DNA of 64,000 nucleotides from Akkermansia muciniphila (GTDB lineage Bacteria > Verrucomicrobiota > Verrucomicrobiia > Verrucomicrobiales > Akkermansiaceae). Position 1 is the first letter of the stretch; each line of letters opens with the position of its first letter. The position numbers and the translations under genes were made by a program. The stretch lies in contig NZ_CP114598.1 of assembly GCF_030848305.1 (NCBI RefSeq), positions 930,001 through 994,000 on the forward strand, in the 5' to 3' direction. The notes below the pieces were generated by a model. The model was not told the DNA's origin and did no database searches. It saw only the letters and a list, made by a program, of their open reading frames with translations. This document shows, one piece after another, positions 56,847-64,000 of the stretch.

Positions 56847-57857
56847 TTATTTATTGGTTTGATGTTTGCTGGACACCGTGATGTAGGAAGGTGTCTTGGA
56901 AGATTCATAGTAGATGGAAAAGACTCCATGGAAAGGGACGTTGGAAACATCCTCTCCATTGTCTTGGCGTTTCCAGGAACCGTTGTTGTTGACGACCTTG
57001 ACCATGGCATTCTTGCCATCTGCGGGAATGTTGATGACGGCGTCATCAGGCAATTGCAGAGCTGTTTCAGCCAGGGTCTGGGAAAGGGGCAGGCGGGTGT
57101 GAAGAAGGGAATTGAATGTGGAAACGACCAGCTTCTGGTTCTTCAGGGATACTTCCCCAACGACCACAGCTGTAACATCGGAACCGGCCTTGCGCGTAAT
57201 AGTCAGGGGTTCATGGCTGAACACCGGCATGCCGCCGATATTTTCCGTAGATCCCCTCCTTCTCCATTCGCTTCCGGAGTAATAAGCGGCAAGCTTGGTG
57301 GTTGCAGAATTAAAGATGTTAACGGTGTCCGCAGACATGGCGGAGCCGCTTTTCAGGCCAAACTGGTTGTCCACGCCAAGAATATCATCCAGAGTGCGCG
57401 TTTTGCGCAGAGCGTATGAATCGGGGGGAGTTCCCTTTCTTACCAGGTCGGAAAGAAGGCGGTCATCCACTTTAATGGAATGTTCCGTCCAGCAAGATCC
57501 CGGTTTTTTCCATCCATCCCGGTTTAAGGGAAGAGCCATGACTTCATTGCCGAAGTGAAGAACCAGCACATAGGCGGAGTTTTCATTCATCAGGTCGTTG
57601 AAATTGACGTCCGGATCCGTGATGGTGACTTTATTGCCGGAAATGGCAATGTTGTCTTCTTGGAGGGTGTGCTGTACCAAGGCTTCCGGATGCACTCCTA
57701 AACCCAGATAACCCGTTGCTTTGGCGTACAGGGGTATTTGGATATAGCCGCAGGGCGTACTGTAAGCCGTTTCCGCATGCAGGGAGGCGCTTGCTGCCGA
57801 AAGCAGCACGCATGTGCAAAGAGACACTGGCAGACAGTGTGCCGGATTGATAAACAT
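56847..57857 (-). CDS. Exported protein of unknown function, partner of the PEP-CTERM protein
   Basis: A 336-residue exported protein with a signal peptide ending SASLHA. It starts ETAYSTPCGYIQIPLYAKATGYLGLGVHP, a pattern (TPxGYxxIPLxA) I associate with the TIGR02597 family seen in exosortase-bearing Verrucomicrobiota, often encoded beside a PEP-CTERM gene. The rest is predicted beta-rich (VTAVVVGEVSLKNQKLVVSTFNSLLHTRLPLSQTL). No catalytic motif is recognised, and it lacks a PEP-CTERM signal itself. On the minus strand, TTGACA about 30 bp before the ATG may be part of its promoter. Family assignment is from memory of the pattern. Confidence 0.7.
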   Translation of the reverse strand: MFINPAHCLPVSLCTCVLLSAASASLHAETAYSTPCGYIQIPLYAKATGYLGLGVHPEALVQHTLQEDNIAISGNKVTITDPDVNFNDLMNENSAYVLVLHFGNEVMALPLNRDGWKKPGSCWTEHSIKVDDRLLSDLVRKGTPPDSYALRKTRTLDDILGVDNQFGLKSGSAMSADTVNIFNSATTKLAAYYSGSEWRRRGSTENIGGMPVFSHEPLTITRKAGSDVTAVVVGEVSLKNQKLVVSTFNSLLHTRLPLSQTLAETALQLPDDAVINIPADGKNAMVKVVNNNGSWKRQDNGEDVSNVPFHGVFSIYYESSKTPSYITVSSKHQTNK

Positions 57858-58544
57858 TAACCCATTAAAAAGAAAGGAAATCGTTTGTCAATTAGGAAAG
57901 GAAGGAACATTTCCGTTCTTCATTTGTTAAACTTTTTCCCGGACAGAGGAAGCCTCCGGTGTGTCCGGGGATACGCCCGGGATTTAAAACATTAGGGAGG
58001 ATGGTCGCCGTTTTTTTCAATTCCCCCGGAACAGAAGCGGGGGAAACGTAATCAACGTGATGACCTTGAACGCAGCGCTGGATACATTGTTCCCGATGAG
58101 TGGGATGTAATTGACCGTCCCGGTCCGGAGAATATCCTGGCGGAAAAATCGTCCGGCATTAGCCGGTGCCTTGGTTCCGCGTCTTTCTCCGGTTATCGGG
58201 GCGGTTTTCACACTGGATTTTTGTCGGTTTGGTTTAATCAGTTGAAAGACAGGGACAGCGGATCGGCAGTCGTGCAATATCCTCTCTTTGGTTTTTTAGA
58301 CTGATATGAAGTTTCTTCAATCCTGAATGAGATTATTTGCAAATAATCTTCCCTTAGCGGCATGAACATATCGGCACCCTCACCGCTTTCCGTCAGCTCA
58401 AGGCGGACTTTCCAATAATTCGTTGAGCGTACAGGTGATATTGCGGGGGATCCGAAGGAGTAAAAAATTTTTAGATAACAGGAAAAATCCTATTTTTCCA
58501 TTCAACGGTTGGAGTTATTCTTATGTCTAAAATACCAACATACC
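57858..58544. other. Intergenic region holding a long frame without a start codon
   Basis: About 690 bp between an exported protein gene and clpB. A plus-strand frame at 57,996-58,304 is open for 102 codons but has no ATG, and no GTG or TTG before codon 70. It reads ERSAGYIVPDEWDVIDRPGPEN, then NILAEKSSGISRCLG, which looks protein-like and may be a remnant of a lost gene. The segment before clpB is AT-rich. No CIRCE element and no clear sigma-32 promoter was found there. Confidence 0.4.
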
Positions 58545-61127
58545 ATGCTTAACAATCTAACAACAAAATTTCAGGAAGCGCTGATGCAGGCGCAGCAAAC
58601 TGCAGGCCGGCTTGGAAAACCGGAAATTTCCTCTCTGGACGTTCTGGTGGCGTTACTGGAGCAGGAAGGCGGAATTCTTTCCCCTATTCTCCGCAAAGCC
58701 TCTTGCGATCCGGGGCTGCTTCTCCAGGCAGCCCAAAGGGAGGTTTCCCACGAACCTACTCAAAGCGGCGCTACCACGCAGCCGCAGATGGGGCGTGACC
58801 TGGCTACCGTCATGCAGGCTGCGGAAGAGGAACGCAAAAAGCTCAAAGACGACTACCTCAGCGTGGAACACTTCATGCTTGGGGCGTTGGACACGCAAAA
58901 CAAAGTGCACCAGTTGACGGACACCTTTGGCCTGACCAAGGATAACTATCTGGCCGCCATGAAGGAAGTGCGCGGCAACCAGCGCGTGACGGACGACAAC
59001 CCGGAAGGCAAATACCAGACACTGGAAAAATATGGGACGGACCTGACGGCCCGCGCCCGTGCCGGTAAAATTGACCCCGTCATCGGCCGCGATACGGAAA
59101 TCCGCCGCGTTTTGCAGATTCTTTCCCGCAGGACGAAAAACAATCCCGTCCTGATCGGGGAGCCCGGCGTTGGCAAAACCGCCATTGCGGAAGGTCTGGC
59201 GCGGCGCATTGTCAACGGCGACGTGCCGGAAAGCATGCGCAACAAGCGCATTGTATCCCTCAACATCGGATCCATGCTTGCCGGAGCCAAATATCGCGGT
59301 GAATTTGAAGAACGCTTGAAATCCTTCCTTAAGGAAGTAACGGATTCCAACGGTGAAATCATTCTGTTTATCGATGAACTGCACACCATTGTAGGCGCGG
59401 GCGCCAGTGAAGGGGCGGTGGATGCCTCCAACCTGCTCAAGCCCGCCCTGGCCCGCGGGGAACTGCGGACCATCGGCGCGACGACACTGGACGAATACCG
59501 CAAATACATTGAAAAAGATGCGGCTCTGGAGCGCCGGTTTCAGCCCGTCATGGTCTCCGAACCCAGCGTGGAAGATACCATCGCCATTCTGCGCGGCTTG
59601 AAAGAACGCTATGAAGTCCACCATGGAGTGCGTATTACGGACGCTGCCATCGTAGCGGCGGCCACCCTTTCCGACCGTTATATTTCCGACCGTTTTCTGC
59701 CTGACAAGGCAGTAGACCTGGTGGATGAAGCGGCAGCCCGCCTCAAAATTGAGCTGGACTCCATGCCCACGGAAATTGACCAGATTGAACGTGAGGCCAT
59801 GCAGCTTGAAATGGAGCGGCAGGCGCTGGCGAAGGAAGAAGACGCCGACAGCAAGGCCCGTTTGGAAAAAATCACCAAGGACCTGGCCGACTTGAAGGAA
59901 AAATCCGGTTCCATGATTGCCAAATGGAAAAGCGAAAAAGAAGTGCTGGACGCCGTCCGCAGGGAACAGGAAAAAATAGAAACCCTCAAACTGGAAAGCG
60001 AAAGGGCCAAACGTATGGGTGACCTGACCCGCGCGTCGGAAATCACCTATGGCGAACTTCCGGAAGCCCAGCGCGCCCTGACGGAAGGCAAGGAAAAGCT
60101 CAGCAAAATGCAGAAGGAAGATGGGGGGCTGCTGAAGGAGGAAGTCACGGAAGGAGACATTGCCAAAGTGGTTGCCACCTGGACCGGCATTCCCGCCGCC
60201 CGTCTGCAGGAAGGGGAGCGTGTCAAGCTGGTGCACATGGAAGAGCGTCTGGGCGCCCGCGTAATCGGGCAGAAACAGGCCGTTAAGGCCGTATCCGACG
60301 CCGTGAGACGCGCCCGCGCCGGGTTGCAGGATGAAAACAGGCCCATCGGCTCTTTCCTGTTCCTGGGACCCACCGGCGTGGGCAAGACGGAACTTAGCAA
60401 GGCGCTGGCGGAATTCCTCTTTGACAGTGAAAACGCCATCGTCCGCATTGACATGTCCGAATACATGGAAAAACATTCCGTCGCGCGCCTCATCGGGGCG
60501 CCTCCCGGATACGTGGGGTATGAAGAAGGCGGTCAGCTCTCTGAAGCCGTGCGCCGTCGTCCGTACTGCGTGGTTCTCTTCGATGAAATTGAAAAGGCTC
60601 ACCCGGACGTCTTCAACGTATTGCTCCAGGTGCTGGACGACGGCCGCATTACGGACGGCCAGGGGCGTACGGTTGACTTCCGCAACACGGTCATCATCAT
60701 GACCTCCAACATCGGCAGCCAGTATATCCTCAATGAGGCCAATGCGGAACAGCGGGAAGCCAAGGCTCTGGAAGCGTTGCGCGGCCACTTCCGTCCGGAA
60801 TTCCTGAACCGCATTGATGAAATCATCATCTTTGACCGGCTCACGGCGCAGGAACTCAAGGGTATTGTGGACATTCAGCTTCAGCGTGTCCGCAGGCGTC
60901 TGGAAGCCAAGGGCCTGTTTTTGCGCATGACTCCGGAAGCTACGGCTCTGGTGGCGGATCACGGTTTTGATCCTGTGTATGGAGCCCGTCCTCTCAAACG
61001 AGCCATTCAGCATGATCTTCTGGACCCGCTCAGCCTCAAGCTTCTGGAAGGAGACTTCCCGGAAGGAACGGAAATCGTGGTGAGGGAAAAAGACGGCAAA
61101 CTGGACTTCACCAAGGAGAAAAAATAA
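58545..61127 (+). CDS. clpB: ATP-dependent chaperone ClpB
   Basis: An 860-residue hexameric disaggregase that works with DnaK to solubilise aggregates after stress. N-domain (1-145); first AAA+ module with Walker A GEPGVGKT at 205-212 and Walker [14 protein letters not shown]; a coiled-coil middle domain (about 400-525; [28 protein letters not shown]), which distinguishes ClpB from ClpA/ClpC; and second AAA+ module with GPTGVGKTE near 608 and [14 protein letters not shown]. The start [17 protein letters not shown] at 58,545 fits the family; 12 codons upstream an in-frame ATG (58,509) is less likely. Confidence 0.97.
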   Translation: MLNNLTTKFQEALMQAQQTAGRLGKPEISSLDVLVALLEQEGGILSPILRKASCDPGLLLQAAQREVSHEPTQSGATTQPQMGRDLATVMQAAEEERKKLKDDYLSVEHFMLGALDTQNKVHQLTDTFGLTKDNYLAAMKEVRGNQRVTDDNPEGKYQTLEKYGTDLTARARAGKIDPVIGRDTEIRRVLQILSRRTKNNPVLIGEPGVGKTAIAEGLARRIVNGDVPESMRNKRIVSLNIGSMLAGAKYRGEFEERLKSFLKEVTDSNGEIILFIDELHTIVGAGASEGAVDASNLLKPALARGELRTIGATTLDEYRKYIEKDAALERRFQPVMVSEPSVEDTIAILRGLKERYEVHHGVRITDAAIVAAATLSDRYISDRFLPDKAVDLVDEAAARLKIELDSMPTEIDQIEREAMQLEMERQALAKEEDADSKARLEKITKDLADLKEKSGSMIAKWKSEKEVLDAVRREQEKIETLKLESERAKRMGDLTRASEITYGELPEAQRALTEGKEKLSKMQKEDGGLLKEEVTEGDIAKVVATWTGIPAARLQEGERVKLVHMEERLGARVIGQKQAVKAVSDAVRRARAGLQDENRPIGSFLFLGPTGVGKTELSKALAEFLFDSENAIVRIDMSEYMEKHSVARLIGAPPGYVGYEEGGQLSEAVRRRPYCVVLFDEIEKAHPDVFNVLLQVLDDGRITDGQGRTVDFRNTVIIMTSNIGSQYILNEANAEQREAKALEALRGHFRPEFLNRIDEIIIFDRLTAQELKGIVDIQLQRVRRRLEAKGLFLRMTPEATALVADHGFDPVYGARPLKRAIQHDLLDPLSLKLLEGDFPEGTEIVVREKDGKLDFTKEKK

Positions 61128-61164
61128 CTGAAAAGCATACTTGCCGGTATATTGCCGGGAGCGG

Positions 61165-61197
61165 ACAGGGGCGCGGCATTAGCTGCGCCCCTGTTTA
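61165..61197 (+). terminator. Intrinsic terminator of clpB
   Basis: Stem ACAGGGGCGC/GCGCCCCTGT (61,165-61,174 with 61,185-61,194), 10-nt loop, followed by TTATTG. It lies 37 bp after the clpB stop. Confidence 0.85.
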
Positions 61198-61905
61198 TTG
61201 TTCGAATGGGAGGGGAGCAGGTTTTGGTGAGAGTAGTGACGCTATGGAGAGGGAATACAGCGTGCTTGGAAAACCAGCCTTCCTTGCAGAGGGGCGGAAG
61301 GGGGCTGAATTCCCCTTGGGAGGCGGGGAAGTGGGATGGGGAAAAAGGGAAGCGTTCAAAAAAAAGACGCGACAGGATGGGGGATTATGACAAAACGTCA
61401 TCTCATTGATTATATGTGTGTTAATGTCTGTGTGGATAGGGGTGGCCTGAATGAGGCGCGGGAAAAAATGAAAAAACATCTCGAAAAAATTGACAAAAAG
61501 GGGGAAGTTGATAAAGTTCTCGGCACGCCAACACGGCGACGGGATGAAAAGCCCGGCGGCAGACGGACTCGGAAGAGTAACGGAAGCGGCTGGAGCCGGC
61601 CACCCGGAGAGCTCCCTGGAAGCAGGGGCGATAAGAAGATTTCAAGGGAATGACTACCGAAAACCGCCGAGGGTTTTCCGAGGGCGCCGAGAGGTGCCGG
61701 AGGAGGAAAAAGCCCGAAGGAGCGACCTGGCTCTGAGAGGGGTGGTTTGGTAGAAGCGAGGGGAAAGAAAAAAGGTCGTGACGCGCGCCGTGCAAGGCAG
61801 AGCGAAGAGGCCTTCAAGAGACACAACTTGAAGGAAGAGCCGGCTGAAGCATGGCGCAAATGAAATCGCAAGATTCCATTTGGTCCAGCAATTTCAAAAA
61901 TTAAT
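61198..61905 (+). other. rRNA operon promoter and leader region
   Basis: About 700 bp without a credible protein gene; the frames present are unlike proteins and biased by purine-rich sequence. It should contain the rrn promoter and the 16S leader with its processing stem. The last 50 bases before 16S are AT-rich. Confidence 0.6.
61490..61517 (+). promoter_or_regulatory. Putative rRNA promoter
   Basis: Consensus -35 TTGACA (61,490-61,495), 16-bp spacer, and TAAAGT (61,512-61,517) as a weaker -10. The site is 390 bp before 16S, which leaves room for an antitermination leader. Other rrn promoters may exist. Confidence 0.5.
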
Positions 61906-63585
<1,680 letters not shown>

Positions 63586-63661
63586 GGGGGTATAGCTCAG
63601 TTGGTAGAGCGCCAGCTTTGCAAGCTGGATGTCCGGGGTTCGAGTCCCCGTGCCTCCACCA
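63586..63661 (+). tRNA. tRNA-Ala (TGC)
   Basis: A 76-nt cloverleaf with acceptor GGGGGTA/TGCCTCC, D arm AGCTCAGTTGGTAGAGCG, anticodon loop TTTGCAA (anticodon TGC), T arm CGGGGTTCGAGTCCCCG, and encoded CCA. It lies in the 16S-23S spacer, ahead of tRNA-Ile; the more common order is Ile then Ala. Confidence 0.97.
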
Positions 63662-63685
63662 GTTTCGGAAAAGAGACCCAAAGCC

Positions 63686-63762
63686 GGGCCTGTAGCTCAG
63701 TTGGTTAGAGCACGCGCTTGATAAGCGCGGGGTCACAGGTTCAAGTCCTGTCAGGCCCACCA
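63686..63762 (+). tRNA. tRNA-Ile (GAT)
   Basis: A 77-nt cloverleaf with acceptor GGGCCTG/CAGGCCC, D arm AGCTCAGTTGGTTAGAGC, anticodon loop TTGATAA (anticodon GAT), T arm ACAGGTTCAAGTCCTGT, and encoded CCA. Second tRNA of the rRNA spacer, 24 bp after tRNA-Ala. Confidence 0.97.
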
Positions 63763-63971
63763 GCAAAATCGATTATTGAGGGAAAGCGAAAATTGACATC
63801 TGCGTGGCAAAGAAAACGGTTGCTGAGAAGCAATCGCTTTCCAACAAAGTGGGTAGTTGAACAACAACAACTACAAAACACAAAAACATGCATACCAAGC
63901 AATGAGACAATACAGTAAGTCACGAAAGGGCTTTGTGGTATTGTGGAAGTGGTAACAAGCTTTTGCAATAT
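63763..63971 (+). other. tRNA-Ile to 23S spacer
   Basis: AT-rich spacer of about 210 bp with no gene. It includes an A/C-rich stretch (63,858-63,895), presumably single-stranded in the precursor. Confidence 0.5.
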
Positions 63972-64000
63972 GATGAAGTAAGTAAGGGCGTACGGTGAAT
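63972..64000 (+). rRNA. rrl: 23S ribosomal RNA, 5' end only
   Basis: The final bases AAGTAAGTAAGGGCGTACGG then TGAAT align with the conserved 23S start (E. coli TTAAGCGACTAAGCGTACACGG then TGGAT). The gene continues beyond the window. The exact 5' end is approximate. Confidence 0.85.

Noticed and set aside
58305-58544. CIRCE or sigma-32 promoter upstream of clpB.
   Set aside because: No TTAGCACTC/GAGTGCTAA repeat and no convincing CTTGAA...CCCCAT pair is present.
58653-61013. A 786-codon antisense frame inside clpB.
   Set aside because: Shadow of ClpB; Phe/His/Gln/Gly-rich translation with no motif.
61336-61795. Several open frames in the rRNA leader on both strands.
   Set aside because: Repetitive basic or Pro/Phe-rich translations with no motifs, in a region expected to be the rrn leader.

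Overview
The window looks like a chromosomal segment of an Akkermansia species (Verrucomicrobiota). The 16S rRNA gene at about 61,906-63,417 reads like Akkermansia 16S as I recall it, with a few apparent differences from A. muciniphila in the V2 region. Several traits agree: PEP-CTERM surface proteins with a TIGR04073-type exosortase-associated gene, mucin-glycan hydrolases with discoidin domains, a large pyruvate:ferredoxin oxidoreductase (strict anaerobe), and weak or absent Shine-Dalgarno sequences before many genes.

Layout. 1-5.5 kb is an accessory-looking, sparsely coding stretch. It holds a YghA-like dehydrogenase, an apparent polysaccharide-lyase remnant, a secreted nuclease, and an operon of an IbrA-like PAPS-reductase protein, an IbrB-like ParB/sulfiredoxin-fold protein and a small HTH protein. 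It ends at a tRNA-Asn gene whose 3' end faces it, as expected of an integrated island. 5.7-10.6 kb carries leuB, a FAD oxidoreductase, a rhomboid protease and comM. 10.7-21.3 kb is mostly on the minus strand: a PEP-CTERM protein, metY, two SPASM radical-SAM genes resembling ahbC and ahbD of siroheme-dependent heme synthesis, a helical exported protein, the TIGR04073-like gene, plsY-gpsA, and lysS with a PP2C phosphatase. 21.6-32.3 kb has nifJ, a divergent cupin/HxlR pair, a GH123-like hydrolase, hisF and a TrkH/RCK potassium system. 32.4-41.5 kb has hrpA, ilvN, an HtrA protease, holA and mnmG.

The most notable region is 41.2-46.6 kb. It has three DnaA-box matches in an AT-rich intergenic stretch (43,098-43,205), a perfect parS palindrome inside mnmG (41,191), a one-mismatch parS after dnaN (46,542) next to another DnaA box, mnmG and dnaN as neighbours, and a strand-composition shift in sampled lines. 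Together these suggest the replication origin lies near 43.1 kb. The adjacent ribD is split by a frameshift.

46.7-61.2 kb encodes envelope and mucin functions: a small membrane protein, an AdoHcy-hydrolase-like protein, a LysM lipoprotein with an L,D-transpeptidase, TatD, an LpxR-type outer-membrane protein, a large GH2 beta-galactosidase, two exported surface proteins and ClpB. 61.2-64 kb is the start of an rRNA operon (leader, 16S, tRNA-Ala, tRNA-Ile, beginning of 23S), reading away from the proposed origin.

No IS element, prophage structural module or CRISPR array was found.
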